The notes under the pieces were generated by a model that was given only the letters and a program-made list of their open reading frames with translations, searched no databases and was not told the origin of the DNA. The translations under genes were made by a program, and so were the position numbers. A stretch of DNA of 64,000 nt from Beroe forskalii. Its lineage: Eukaryota > Ctenophora > Nuda > Beroida > Beroidae. Shown piece by piece: positions 1-13,088 of this stretch. Every line of letters starts with the position of its first letter. Position 1 is the stretch's first letter. Location of the stretch: NCBI GenBank assembly GCA_011033025.1, contig WFMF01000020.1, positions 744,001 to 808,000 on the forward strand, given 5' to 3'.

Positions 1-383
1 GGGGTTCACCATGGGGTCAGTGGGGGTTCACCAGAGGGTCAGTAGGGGGTCGATATTGGTTCATTTCAGGATAGTTTTTGAAGTTCAAATCGACGAAAAT
101 TGGGTTCAAGAGGTTTAAGTACGATCAAATTTTGATGTGATCGATGTATACAATAACGTGGAAAACATCATATTGTGATTTATGTACAGCGTGAATGTTG
201 TATTGAAGTACCGAAACAGATATTTCAAAGTTTTTAGTTCTTTCTGAGTAGACTCAATTAGAAGCAGTTTTCAAATTACTCGAGCTTCATTAAACTGCTT
301 ATAATTGAGTCAACTCAGAAAGAACTAAAAATTTCGAAATACCAGTTGTCATGAGACTCAGAAACAGCGCACTGCTACTAAGC

Positions 384-572
384 TACTACGGGTGGGCGAC
401 ATCTCATCTCAGGACATTTCATCTCAGGACACTTCATCTCCCTGTCCTGACCCTAACCATAACCCTTACCCAAACCCAGACCCTAACCTTTGCGTAGAGC
501 TGACATATCGCGAGATAAAGTGTCCTGAGATGAAGTGTCGTGAGATGAAATGTCCGTTCCCCGCTACTACAT
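384..572. mobile_element. Hairpin MITE with degenerate telomere-like loop (copy in A)
   Basis: Same structure as 43918-44104: CATCTCAGGACATTTCATCT against AGATGAAGTGTCGTGAGATG, loop of decayed CCCTAA-type repeats at 440-490. Confidence 0.
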
Positions 573-1340
573 GCACCGAAACATGTACTGTAAAATAATG
601 TCCTGTACCAATTCCATTCTTTCATTACATCACCATCCATTTATGACGTACACTGACACACTACACATCACTGCTTCAAATGTATCACCTGATAATATCA
701 TGCGACCGGCAATGTATAGCGTGTATATAATTGTACATGCAGACATTCTGCCATTGCCTACCAGTTTACCCATCTGGAATTGGTCCATATATTTACATAG
801 TATATAATGTGATCTATATTATATACCTACGATATGCGGGACATAATCATGTGATCAGCATGCTTGTATATAGGTATACATTCTCTCACCTTATACAGAG
901 TGTAGTGTATAACCTGCTCTGTAAGTTATCCTGTTCATGTGAAATGCCTTGAATGTACCTTCATCACCGCGTTACTGTTGAAGTCCCATTGGCTCATCGG
1001 TACCCCTGCCTGGAAATGTTACTTTTCATAATTACATCGCATAATCAGTTGTGTACAATCACGAGATTTACACCCTGCTATTGAGTTTTGTGAAATACAT
1101 GAATGTTGTACTGAAGTACCGCCACACTGTTTAATGTACTAAAGGGTGTACACTGTACATTACATTATAAGTTCACTGCATCACCATCCAGTGATGACGT
1201 GTGCTGTATATGTACATATTATATGATAACTTGTTAGTACTCATTTATAACATAACTTTAAAATGAAATTGACAAAAAGCATCTACTCTGATTTTATACT
1301 GATTGTCAATGTCACCAGTACTACTGTTGAAACAAGAATA

Positions 1341-1933
1341 CCTTAGTGGTAGAAATTAAGAAGTGTACTATTTAAGGCAGTAAGCGATTTTACTACCTTA
1401 AATAGTACACTCCTTAAATTCTACAAATCTTAATTTCTACCTACCGTAATTTTTACAATACCAAAATTTTAGAAGTAAAGATTTATAAATTTATACCTAT
1501 CTTTTCTTTCACTACAATATTAAGCATTCTATTTTCTCTCAATACAGGTTCAGAATTTTTCAGCGAAAGCATCAGTGCAGACAAAATCAAATTTGATATG
1601 ATAAACAATTATCACTCGATAAAAATTATAGGCATTTCTCCAGCTTCTTCGTCTTCCTTGACCCGTTTGCTAATCTGTTTCTCTAGAACGCATAGTTTTA
1701 CTTTTGTCTATTTCATAGATTCCAAATAATCAAATAGATTGAATTGAATGAAAAAAAAATCTGCCCTCTTCTTGTTTTCATATCGGTATTTTTGGCTGAA
1801 AATTGGTGAAACGACGTGAAATTTAGTCCTTATAGATTTGCCTGATTTTTGGAGAAATTTTACTGCCTTAATTAGTACACTTCTTAATTAGTACGTCCTT
1901 AATAAATACACTTCTTAATTTCTACCACTAAGG
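1341..1933. mobile_element. TA-flanked MITE inserted in copy A
   Basis: Perfect ~27-bp inverted ends beginning CCTTAGTGGTAGAAATTAAG, with subterminal TTAAGGCAGTAA motifs. TA lies on both sides (1339-1340, 1934-1935). Copies B and C show the empty site AAGAATAAGTT with a single TA. 593 bp, non-coding; Tc1/mariner-type target preference. Confidence 0.
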
Positions 1934-2541
1934 TAAGTTTGTTGGTCCTTATCAAATCACTGCCGGTTGCCACAGTTGCAGGAAATCTGAAATTGTATCA
2001 CTGTTAATGACGGTGGGGTGGACAAGGGTCTCTCGCTATTTTGGCAAACAAGAGTCTGGCGTTTTAAATCGCGCGCGCGCGTTGTCCACCCCACGCTTGT
2101 CCACCCCACGAAATAGCACAACTGTGTGCTTTTTTCCAACAATTGACTGGCAACCCCTAAGGCTCCTACATTTTTTGAGTTATCGACATGGGGTTTTTGC
2201 AATGCCTAGATAAATCTATTCTACACTGAAAGTGCATCTCCTTTTTTTGAATTAGGCCTCACAAGCTCGTCAATCAATCAATGTTCACGCGCAATTGGAA
2301 AACGACGTTTTTCAACATTTGTACATCATGGGACATTGCGAAGGTTGTGATTGGAGTTCCCAGATGATCTTTATATCTCTGGATAGCTGAGACTTTCCTC
2401 TATTGATTCCATGCAAGTTTTAAGAGAAATTTTGACTCTTTTGTCGTTTTTCGAAGAGAAACGTTGTTCTAATTGGCGACTCGTCGCTACCTGCGCACAG
2501 ACTACTAGCAAAGGTGTCCACCCCACGTGCGCAGGGTGATT

Positions 2542-3060
2542 ATGTAATTTTTATACTGTAAGTATATCAATATCATAACGTGGGTTAGTAAGTACGTATT
2601 TATTTTAGTAAGTTAGTAAGTTTCGCCATTTAATTTTATAACCTATTACAACCAACAAGGTTATTGTGATTTACTGACGATGTTTTTCAATTTCCTGAGC
2701 CCTGAAGTTTTCAAGTATACGGTAAAATTCCGTATGCGCTGATCACGTCGTATCTCTGATCTCATAGCTTGATGCTGAAGCAATGTGATCGTGATGATAT
2801 TATCTGGTGTTACACACAATGTGGATATGTTACATAATACATTGACCACACACAAACACGGATACGATCCGTTAGTCCAAGAAGGACAATCGGCTTAATA
2901 TCGTATACATCAACATGCCATTTTCAACCATGATAATGATGTCATAGACAACCGCCTATTATTATAAAGCGATTATCTCCCTTTCCGATAATTGTTATTG
3001 TTAGCAAACGCTGCGCTCACAGTTAGACAGCCGATAACTCAATCATGAGACATGGCGCGT
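2542..3060. other. Intergenic
   Basis: AT-rich; nothing recognised. Confidence 0.
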
Positions 3061-3200
3061 TCCTCTTCCCAATTGACTTCCACGCTCAGCGTCTGATTGG
3101 GTGTTGTGGTGATGGTTGCCAAAATGGCGAGTAACGCAATTATCCAATATATATTGATACCCTTAATTCAATATTAAGCCAGGGAGTTGCCTATCACGTG
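3040..3200 (+). promoter_or_regulatory. Possible promoter region
   Basis: CTGATTGGG (inverted CCAAT) and GCCAAAATGGCGAG (resembles the YY1-like CAAAATGGCG element near animal start sites) precede a CpG-richer stretch. Suggestive only. Confidence 0.
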
Positions 3201-3273
3201 ACCATTTTAAGCAAACTTTAAGTGCGATTTGAAAGGCTTAAACATCGGATTTGGAACTCGGGAAAAAAGCATA

Positions 3274-3544
3274 ATGATCAGCACAAAATTCTGCGCAGAT
3301 CCTGACTGGCTTCATAACGTTCTCAAACCCGTCACGGACCCTAACGCCCGCACGGTTAGGGGAACCCTACCTTCAAGCGGGGCAATAACGTTCCATTTTG
3401 GACGTCACTTTCGCGCCATCCAGTCAGAAGAAATAGACGGGCAACGTCCGTCGAGCAACCAACGGCCTCCTTTTCTGAGATGGAACGAATGCGTGTTGCG
3501 TGCTTTAAGTCCCAATTGTTGCACTTTAGTCACTGCTGCAGAAG
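3274..3544 (+). CDS. Possible first exon of an unknown plus-strand gene
   Basis: Open from ATG at 3274 (MISTKFCADPDWLHNVLKP) to a good donor (GCAGAAG then GTAAGA). CpG content is higher than the surroundings. It does not join in frame to the candidate exon at 4784, so it may be 5' UTR or need an unseen exon between. No family recognised. Confidence 0.
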
Positions 3545-4783
3545 GTAAGACACCAGGCTCTAGCATAGATACTAGGCAGCAGCATTGATCCAGAATTCAA
3601 ATGTTGTCAATTTGTCAGTGCTTGATTTTCAATCAATCTCATGTCACCTAACCTGGTGCTAACGCCGAAAGAGGGCTCTGGTTAGAGTAGCAATCTCATG
3701 ACTATTACTGTGTTTCAGTGTTTTTATCAATTTTGATTTTTGATATTTTATCACTGTGGAAGTTAAAATTAATTTCATCACATTAAATAACTTATTATTG
3801 TTTATTGTAAAATTGCTTTTTATTAACGTTACTATGGAATGGGCACCAAAGTGAAATGGTGCTAGATAAATTGTTAATATTTGATATTGATCAATTGGGT
3901 ATGAGATTAGAGATGGTTAAATACCATAATGCTTATCTTATCTTATCTTATCTTATGATGTATTTGACTGGGCATAGTTTCACTGTAATTAATAACCAAA
4001 GTTATATTTCAATCTTGATCAGACGGCCCAATGAAAAATAGGTGATGCTATCAGGTACATGACCAACCTTGAATGATTTTCCTTTTTAATTGAATCTGTG
4101 AGCAAATGCTGATTTGCTGTGGTATGCATGAAGCCTTTGGACCTTCAACCTTGACGATTGGCTTAATGACGACATATTTGAATTGTGAGCAGTTAGCCAA
4201 CTGAAAGTTCAGTGGCTCATTGTTTCCTGTTGAGGAGATATCTATTATCTTGGTGTTTCCAGCTTGGCTGCTCAGGTGTTCACAATATTCATAATTTTTG
4301 TCCTGTGTTAAGGGCAGTCGTTAGGACCACCATTTACTGGTTTAAATTTAAGAAACTTCTGCCTTTTGCTAAGACTAAGATCACTGGTGGTTTCATATGA
4401 CTGCTCATGACCCCCCTCTAGTGTTGAAGAAAGTGGCTGTGATCATGTGAGGTACTATTGCAGTCACAAAGATCAACATAATAAATACTGTAGATAAAAT
4501 TTTCAGTCATAATTAAACTTAACAACACTACTATTTACAATCAAATTTGAGTAGGTTGTGTAACACTATGTGGGATTCGAAGAAGAATATTTTTATCTTG
4601 AAACTGTCAGTTGAATAGTGGTTCATAGTGTGTGGGTTGATTTCATTATTGAGATTTCTGTGTTTCACTGCAATGATCAATCCAAATCAAACAAGTCATA
4701 ATTTATAATATAATAATTATTTGCTTATACCAACTACCAACTAACTAATACAGTAACAAATGAATAATAAATCCTCCCCTCAG
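3545..4783. other. Candidate intron
   Basis: AT-rich, with a TTATC microsatellite at 3935-3957. No exon recognised. Confidence 0.
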
Positions 4784-4884
4784 AGACATGATACTAATGT
4801 ATGGATGATTCAAATGGGTCAAATGTTTTTGAGCTCGAATCAACAGATGATGGAGAGTTTTACCAAGCTGTTCGTCATTCAATT
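4784..4884 (+). CDS. Candidate exon of an unknown plus-strand gene
   Basis: Acceptor CCTCCCCTCAG, donor GTGAGT, open in one frame: RHDTNVWMIQMGQMFLSSNQ then QMMESFTKLFVIQ, Met- and Gln-rich and helix-like. Ends in phase 2 and joins in frame to 5355-5428. Confidence 0.
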
Positions 4885-5222
4885 GTGAGTCCTTATTTAC
4901 ATAAATTCATTTCTATTTTCTGGGTAGACTATCTGTTTGGTCAATATATTAAACTGTTGGTTTCATTCTAAAAAATTTTTACCACGATCTTCAAACATCT
5001 GATTTTGTTTTATTTTGTTGCAGAGACTTTAATCATAATTAATCAGTATCAGTATGCGACTAATAAACAGTTAAGAATCTTTTCTGGGGATATTTTGATT
5101 TCTTATCTTGTCTAGCAAAGGCATGACTATAGAACATTCTATTATTATAAGAGGGCAAATGAATTAAATCTATTTTTCCTAATCTTGTAATGTCTATTTT
5201 AAGCAGAAGGATGTAGGACTGA

Positions 5223-5335
5223 ATCACCATTCTGTGGAGGGGGGAGTAACCCCATCAACCCCAAGAATTAAACCCCATTTGCCATTTTTCGATATCCACT
5301 GGGGTTTATGGGGGTTCCCCTCATTCCTCCACACT
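5223..5335. repeat. Interspersed CCCCATAAACC / GGGGTTTATG repeat, copy 1
   Basis: GGGGGGAGTAACCCC ... CATTTGCCATTTTTCGATAT ... GGGGTTTATGGGGGTTCCCC. Shared with 55438-55525 and 60716-60835; an imperfect inverted repeat. Confidence 0.
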
Positions 5336-5354
5336 TCCAGGGACTCACCTGCAG

Positions 5355-5428
5355 TCGAATGAGTGTCCAGCAGATCAGCTATGAGAAACGATATCTTCTT
5401 CTTCGATTCCACCTCCAAGAGACTCATG
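5355..5428 (+). CDS. Candidate exon of an unknown plus-strand gene
   Basis: Acceptor CACCTGCAG, donor GTAAAC. T completes Phe from the previous exon, then RMSVQQISYEKRYLLLRFHL and QETH. Charged, helix-like. The gene would continue into or beyond the degraded stretch; function unknown. Confidence 0.
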
Positions 5429-5429
5429 G

Positions 5430-6639
5430 TAAACACACTGCAGGGGAGATGATCCGGTCAAATAGGGGAAATAATATTACGAGAAAAAATTTTTGGGAAA
5501 ATTTGGGGGTGGGGATATTCTTGGAATAATTCACTGTTAACGTATATTTGACATCATATTGAGAGTTTGTGAGGAACGAAAATATCGGGGTTTAAAAAAA
5601 TCCAAATTTCATACCTTATAAATATGTCTTGATAGGTGTTAAATTTCATAGAAGAAGGGTATTTGGATGTTCAGGTAAGCTCGTAATCAAAATCATCTTA
5701 ACCTTTTTCTGACAAAAAAATGTATAAGAATTTTTGTCTTAAATTGTTTATCAAAATCTTCGTAATTATTTTTCGCACAATCTATCAGGAAATTCGTTCA
5801 TCAAAATGTTCGTAATTAAGAACCCCACATCTTTGCTTGTTTGGACTTTTGAAGTGCTTTTGTCACTGTTAATTGCATTTGCAAAAAGGTAGGAGATCTT
5901 AAAACTCTAAACATGGTATAATATTAGCACTTTTAAATTATATACATCTTAATTTTGCATAAAAATTTTCGGCCATTGATCTAATGAAACGAACATCAAC
6001 TAGTTGAACTCGTCACCAAATCAATAAAAAAAATACTGAATTTTCAGAGTACAGCTGGGGAGACACATACTCCAAAACAACTGCTCAAGTCAAAAGCAGT
6101 TTTTAGTTTGAAACACACGGTTGGGTACCCAAAAAGGTGTTGAAATTAAATGAAATGAGTAACCTATAGTTATAATCAAAAATAAGGTCATAGCGATAAT
6201 CAAAAATAAGGCCACAGTAATATTAATCTAAAACAAGACCACAACAACAGTAAACACAATCCAAAACAAAATTAAACAACAACACAACCGCCCCCTATAT
6301 ACTCCTGTCTGTGGTTTTAGTTTGCCAACAAACACTTGACACTTTGGTTTTTCTCACCACAGCACGCAATAAACTCCAGCAAGCAACCTTTTCTGATGGT
6401 GGGAAACAATATCGAAAGTGTGTTTGCCCTAAAAACGCTGGTCGAGCGCAACAAATAGGCGCGGAAGGACTCATCAGCGAACCATGCTGAATTGTGATAA
6501 TGACGTCACTAGGCCGACTGTTAATTAGTTACAGTGGTGCATGAAGCATCGTAAGATGCATTCCAATTGCAGTACAGTCACGTGACTGCGATGTTTTGTA
6601 ATTATTTGTAGTGTTGCTCGTTATGGGCAGTTTTTTCGG
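5430..6639. other. No gene seen
   Basis: AT-rich. Repeats of CAAAATAAGGCCACA-type near 6180-6240 and a decayed CRE-MITE-like piece (AAATAGGCGCGG, ATGACGTCACTAGG) at 6455-6515. Confidence 0.
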
Positions 6640-8680
6640 TGGGAAAACTATAGAGTCCAGGGGATAACAGCGAGTTTTCATAATTTCCCTTTTTGAAATA
6701 AAAATTTTTCCCTTTTTTAAAATATTCTAAAAATCCTTTTAAATTCCCCCACTTTCTTTGGGATATTTGGAAAATGAGTTTGAAATAAGATGTTCAATTT
6801 AAGCACAAAACCCGTGTAAATTGATCACTAAAACTTGACATTTTTAGACCCGGACAATGACCCGGGACATTTTTTGGATTTTGACAGTTGAAAAGGTAAA
6901 AAATTAATAATTTGTTTTGGACCCCCTTTTTTTTGGGAAAAAATTTTTAACAACAGTCATTTCGGATAAAATTTTTTAAAATCTAAAAAGGGTATCTTTT
7001 TTAATTTTTGGATAAACCCGGGTTGAAATAAACTAACCCAAAAAGGGGGAAAAAATCTAAAAAATTTTGGACAGTTTTGGGAAACATAACAACCCAAATA
7101 TATTTTGGGAAATTGAAATAAAATTGCTAAAGGGTCTTTATTAATTTTAAAAACCTTCCCATCTCTCCCCGCAAAAGTTTGGGGTTCCCACGGCCCGCCC
7201 ACCCCGGGCAAAAAACCACGTTTACCGGGTCCCGGCCCCAAAATACCGGGGCCCCCTGGCATGGGCACAACTGCGAGTTTCCCCAGGCGGCGGGGCTGTC
7301 CTCTCTCTTGGCCCGGGGATTGATCATGATCTAGCCCCGGGCTTTTTTCCACTTCCTGCAAAAGAAAGGGGGGAAGTCCCCTTTTTGAAGGGTTACGTTT
7401 TGGGATTATAATGGGGGGAGTTGAGGGCCGCCACCCGCCTGCTATTAAAACCCCTTAAAACATAAATGTTGGGTCCCTATCCTTTCTCACACTGAAGACA
7501 AACCAAAACGGGGCAAGTTTATCCCCACTTGTAAAAATATAAAACACTCCCAAAACCCAAAAAAAAGCGGCAATGGCTTTTTACCCCCAAATTAAAATTT
7601 CTTTTTCTTTTATTAAAACAAATGAAGGTTTTGAGTCCCGTATTTTTTAAAGGGCTTTTTTAAATGCCCCGCCCCTGAATGGTAAAAAAACAAAGTAAAT
7701 AAAAATTTTGGTGATAAACAAAAAAATTTTGTTTTTTTTTTAACCTAAATTTTTAAAGGGAACAGTGAAAGGGGGGGAAAGGGGAAGGGAAAGGTTGAAA
7801 AAAAACCTTTTTTTCCTAATTATATCGTTACAATAAACCCCCTAAAATAAACGAGATACCCTTGGCCAATCTTAAACTTCCCCAATAATTCTTTAATTTA
7901 AGATCCCTTAGTCCCTTTTTTATAAAATAATATCATCCACTTTGGGAGCTGTTTTGATAATGCCTACCGTTTTTTGGGGTTTAATTATTAGACCCAAAAA
8001 ACAAATTTTATTACTGGGGGTTTAAAAAATTTTCCCTTTACGAAAATTTTTAAAAGGGGTTTTGGGGGAAAAAACCCCATATTTTCAATTTTTAAAAATT
8101 TTTGTTTTGGTTTTGTCTCATTTTTTTTTTTGTTTTTAAAAGGTAATAAAAGGGGTTTAAAAAAGGGTGGAAAAACGGGGAAATTGGCCCCTTTTTGAAA
8201 AGGGAAAGGGGAATTTTGGACCCAAAAGGATGAGTCTTTTCCCATTACATGCCCAAAAAAAAAGTTTATCGGCATGATTTTGAAACGTTTGGGAAAATCT
8301 TGCAGTAATAAAAGAATTTGAAATACCCCTAAAAAGTGTCAAAAAATTGGGACGGGCGATGGGTTAAAAAACATTTTAAGCTCTTCCCGGGGAACCCACC
8401 CCAATGACGTCTCCCACCCCAAGGCAATTGCGTCGTTTAATGGCAATTTTAAACCCTTTTTAAATTAATGCCAACTTTTAAAATTAGGGGAATTTTTAAA
8501 AGCAGGGGGTTTCTTTTCTTGACCAAATCTTCAAATTGTGGGTCTTTAACGAGGGGAATTATATATTATCAATAATAAAATGACCTTTATCTTCTTTAAA
8601 TTTAAAAAGGAAACCTTTTGAATTTAAAGATTTTTTTAAAAAACCCGGGAAATTTTCCCGTGATAATGACGTCACAGGAA
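6640..8680. other. Low-quality consensus (homopolymer-stretched)
   Basis: Abundant AAAAA/GGGG/CCCC/TTTT runs and doubled bases; text resumes normally at TGATAATGACGTCACAGG near 8662. Open frames inside are unreliable. Confidence 0.
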
Positions 8681-10560
8681 CGAGCCTATGATTTGAACAC
8701 AGCCTGTATAAGTGCAATTGCTTCGATCGTAGCGACACAAGCTTTGACATTATCCGTCATAACAATGCGTTTAAATCAACGACTAATTGCAGGGTTTAAT
8801 TGGGTTAATTGATCATCAAATATTGGGTGCACATCGTTTCAACAGATTTGATCTGCAGTTTTTTTGGTTATTACAGACGGAGGCCACAGATATATACTAA
8901 TTTCTTTAAAATTGCAGACTTTAAGTTCAGAGAGTAAACTTTAAAATTTACAAGTTTATCAATTCTCTGGAAGTGGGTAAGTACTAAGTACGAAAAATAA
9001 AAGTTCGTTCATGCGAGTTTATGTAGAATTCAAGAAAATTAGACTAAATAAGTGAATTTAAGTTGCTGTAATTCTGCAGGCATTCCACAAATCTGAGTTT
9101 GTGTTGAGAAACACAATTTGTATAAACATTAACCCAACATTTGACACAATAGCAGCACGGACCGCAATCCAAAACCATAGATGCATTTTTTCAACCTATT
9201 TTTCAACTTAGAAATTGCATATTCCTCAACTGACTCAGGACAAGGATCTTCAAAGCTAACACGGTCCCCGATTGAATATTTGAAAATTACCTGCCGCGCA
9301 CAATTAATAGTCTCCTGACTGTGACGTCATGATGACAGGTTAGAATGGTGAATTGAAGACAATTTACCACCAACGACCTAAGCATTACATGAGTGTGTGA
9401 AACAGACATTATTTCATGATCACAATCCCGCGATAAAACGTGCGACGGAAAGTCGCGACGTTAGCTCCGGTTCTTTGACGTTATTGGGAGTATAAAGGGC
9501 TGATTATGGTGGGGAGGAATAGGGAGTGCGATAAATACATGAACTATAGCAAACTGAAATATTTCAGCTTATCTCACAGAAGTTACTATAATTGACCGAC
9601 GCGAATAAATCTAATATGCTATCCAGTTATATTATGACAGTAGAAATATAATTGCAATCAATTGAGATAAACCCTGGAGGAATTTGAAGAGCACATGATT
9701 CGGCCCCATGACCAATTCCTGCTGAAATGATGACCCTATGATAGTAGGCCGCGTTAATTTTGAGTTCGTGACGTCTCACGTAAGGTTTTTCTTTTGAAGA
9801 TGGCACAGACCCAATCTTAGATGCTTGATTTTTACCCTTTTTATAACTCAATCAAAAATTGAAAAGTATCCAGTTTTTGTCTTTTCAGACAAAGTGAAAA
9901 TCATGAAAGGATGCCAAGGATGCCAGGTTCTGCAGCGCACCCAAAACAAAAACCTTGCAACATTAACATTCGACATCCAATGAGTTGATGACACAGTACG
10001 AACTAGGTTTCGTGTGCTTTCAATTATCTATTGCTACACATGGTGGATTTGCGGCAAATTCCTTTACCTCTTTCAAATGCCTTTGATTGTTTGCCACATC
10101 AAAATGTGACCCCCGCAAATTAAACGTTTAGATGTAAAATGATGTTCGCAGAATGATATAATATATGTTTCTATTTCTATCGTTCAAAGGAATCCCTTAA
10201 TTGCCAATTCGCTTTAATTGCCACTTAAAATTTCAATGACATAGTAAAAATATGTCCCAGACTGCGATAGTTTACAGTACGGAAAAAGGTGCAAAATAAA
10301 CATGTTGGTTCATGGACCAACAAAAATTATCCCATATGATGACGAATACATAGGATAGGATTTTTTCACCCTCTCCTCTTATGCAACCTAATTTCAAAGG
10401 AAATGCCCATGTCCAGTGACTCGTCGAAATCACGAAAATATCAACATAAACAGTACTGTATCACAAGGAAAGTTACGAGTGAAAAGCCCTTTCCTTTGGC
10501 AGTAAAAATGATTCTAGGTCATTTAGCCTGAATTTTATTTTCCTTCTCATTCTAATATGT
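8681..10560. other. No gene seen
   Basis: AT-rich intergenic sequence; nothing recognised. Confidence 0.
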
Positions 10561-11260
10561 TGCACCACCAAAACCGTAGAAGGTTGGACAAGGGGGTCAC
10601 AGCCGGGCCAGAACGGGATTCGATATAGAACTGTGCCTAGCCTTGGTGATTACATGGGACTTGATTCACTGTCATGCGAGCCGGATGAGTTGAGCCATGT
10701 GAACCAGCGAGGGAGGGTCTACTACTAGAAGAGAGATGGACCAGAGAGGGCCCAGATGGCCCCAAAGGGTGGGAGCTGCAGGCCCGAGACGAGCGCTTCT
10801 ATGCTCTTGATGAGAGAGGGTCACCGTAAAAAGGACCATTCAGTGGACCAGGAGAAGGATTGCAACTAAGACTGTTGCCGCAGTAGGCTCTGAGCTTGGA
10901 TGTCAGATCAGTGGACTCTCCCGGATGGCCAGATGACCTGGAGAACCTCCCAATCCAAATAACTAAACCATGCAGCCCTCCGTCAGAACAATACATCACG
11001 GACCTTCAAATCAGCATTCGTCTAGTCACCATGACTGCTACCACCACAAAAGGTGTCTTCAAGCACCTCAAGCAAGCGGACCTGGTTCAGCTCCAGAGGT
11101 TCTTTCTACCTGGCAGCTCCTCAAACCCCTCCTCCCTCCTATTACGAGTTACACCTCAACCACCCCGGCACCCCTCTTATGTCCAGCCACTACATCTGCA
11201 ACCAACATGCTGACCTGCTTAAATCCCACACAATACCCAAGTAATGCTTAACAGGGGTAT
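10561..11260 (+). pseudogene. GC-richer block, possible coding remnant
   Basis: Base composition shifts towards GC. A plus frame (10896-11213) reads MDVRSVDSPGWPDDLENLP and later GVFKHLKQADLVQLQRFFLP. No family recognised; could be retroelement debris. Low confidence. Confidence 0.
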
Positions 11261-12650
11261 TTTTGAGGAGCCCAAAAGTAGGGCAACGTACGAAGAACTG
11301 TTTGGCAGCTATGTCACTTGTCCTTGAAGATATATTTGGTGGAAGATGACTTACCCATAACCGATGGCACTCATACTGTTGTTTTTCTATTCCCGAGAAC
11401 TGTTTCAATCCGTTAAGGACGTCTGAAACATTTCGGCCAATTTAAGATCCCTCCCCACCCCCTTTTTGCAATCCGAAGGCCCCTCCCTTTTCTGCAGAAA
11501 CCAGGCAGTCTTAATACGTGTATCGGGGCGGGAATTCCAAAATTTAATGTTGAGGGGGTGTCATTCCTTTCATCGGGCAAACGAAAACATTATATAAAAG
11601 CCCGCCTCTCATGCTTTTAAAAACACTACTACTAGCATACTCCATCAGCTGTCAAGATCCGGCGTATAAAATATGAAATGCGGAGGGGGTAACTTAGGAG
11701 CTGCCGCGAAGGCATGACTTATGGAAGGCGCCAAGAAATAACTAAACGCGCGCAATTCCGATGCTGACTTTAAAGTGTCTCAACACGGAAAATTGCAAAT
11801 TTTTCGAGTAAAATGGCCGCATCGATTCAGTTTGGTACATGCGTGTTGCCACAGTAATATCGTGTTTTGTTTAATTCAATCAACTACAGTTGAAGAATAA
11901 GAGCATCATACGCAAGCAATATGTCAATGGATAAAAAGTGAGACGTGTCTATTGTTTGACAGGATTCTTGGCGTGAACCTAGTTTCAAAATATGATGTGA
12001 GGATTAGAGAAACTCTTTCTCAAACTTCTGGTCCAAAGTTGACGTTGCCAGGCGAAATGGTTCCTGAAATGCGGCTGAATTTGAGCTGCCTCCCGATCCC
12101 CAACGCTGGATTACCAATTGATAACTCGAATTGCAACCACTCGACCGAATTATCCCAAAATTCGGGATAGTACGTGAATCTGAAAAGATCAAGGCTTGTA
12201 GGGTATTTTAGGGACCATTCGCCTGACCACACAAACTTTCAACGACATTTGTTTATCACCTTACCTTTTTGTGGATCATGTCTTGCTTCAGCGAGTTGTC
12301 CATCTGAAAGAGCATCAACTCCAAATCAGAATCAGAGGGCTTTTATGTCATTCTCAAGGGGAAGAAGTGGTGAAGGTTTGTGCTGTTCCATATCAGTAGC
12401 ACTCCGCCTGGATTCAGCCTGGATCCAGGATCCAGTAGCCCTATCGTTGTCATTACATCTGTAACTTGGACATACCTAAAACATGGCACAAATTTCCAAC
12501 GTGATTCGATTTTTTGAAGCAAAAGTTTTGCACTTTTGTAATATTTCTGAGTTTCAAAACTTTCGGCGACGAAATAAGAGATTTCAGGGCCAATTTCCTT
12601 AAAACCAAGTGATCATAATTAAGTTTCAATCATCGGCTTTATCGCTGATA
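11261..12650. other. No gene seen
   Basis: Mixed sequence with short open frames on both strands; nothing supportable. Confidence 0.
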
Positions 12651-13060
12651 CTAAAAGCAGGAACCACCCGAAACCACCGAACCCTCCGGATTTGAACCGA
12701 ATCCACCCGAAACCACCAGAAAATATTGTTTTGACGAGAAAAATTTGAAAATAGTGTGTAATTGCACTAAAATGTGGAACCACCCGAAATCATTAAACCC
12801 TTACCCACCACGAAATCACCCAAAAACTATCCTTTGGGTGGGTTCGGATGGTTGCGCTTGTTTTGGGTGGGTTTGGTCCTTAAAGTACTCGAATCTATCA
12901 TGATGGAAAAATTACGAAAGCCCGAACCCGCTCGGAACGGGTATTAAAATTCAACCGAACCCACCGAAAACAATCGAAACCACCCAAACCCACCAGAAGT
13001 ATAAATTTAGGGTGCTTTTCAAGGAAAAATCCAGTAGGTTCTGGTGGTTCCTGCTTTTAG
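12651..13060. mobile_element. TA-flanked MITE with CCACCCGAAACCACC interior
   Basis: Inverted ends CTAAAAGCAGGAACCACC and GGTGGTTCCTGCTTTTAG, TA at 12649-12650 and 13061-13062. Interior dominated by ACCACCCGAAACCACC-like repeats and their complement. Confidence 0.
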
Positions 13061-13088
13061 TACCTACGCGTTTTTATTGGATTCAATA

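Larger units (their letters stand above)
1..2541 (+). repeat. Large dispersed repeat, copy A (left-truncated by window start)
   Basis: Colinear with 43533-45462 apart from the MITE at 1341-1933. Includes a hairpin with telomere-like loop (384-572), a CG-repeat (CGCGCGCGCG near 2070) and the right end CCACGTGCGCAGGGTG. No transposase frame; probably non-autonomous or a composite. Confidence 0.

Noticed and set aside
434-640. Small open frames in copies A and B (392-640, 3968-44177 region counterparts)
   Set aside because: They span the telomere-like hairpin; conservation between copies reflects recent repeat duplication, not coding constraint.
6957-8342. Minus-strand open frames in the degraded stretch
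   Set aside because: Phe/Lys/Pro-rich products of homopolymer errors.
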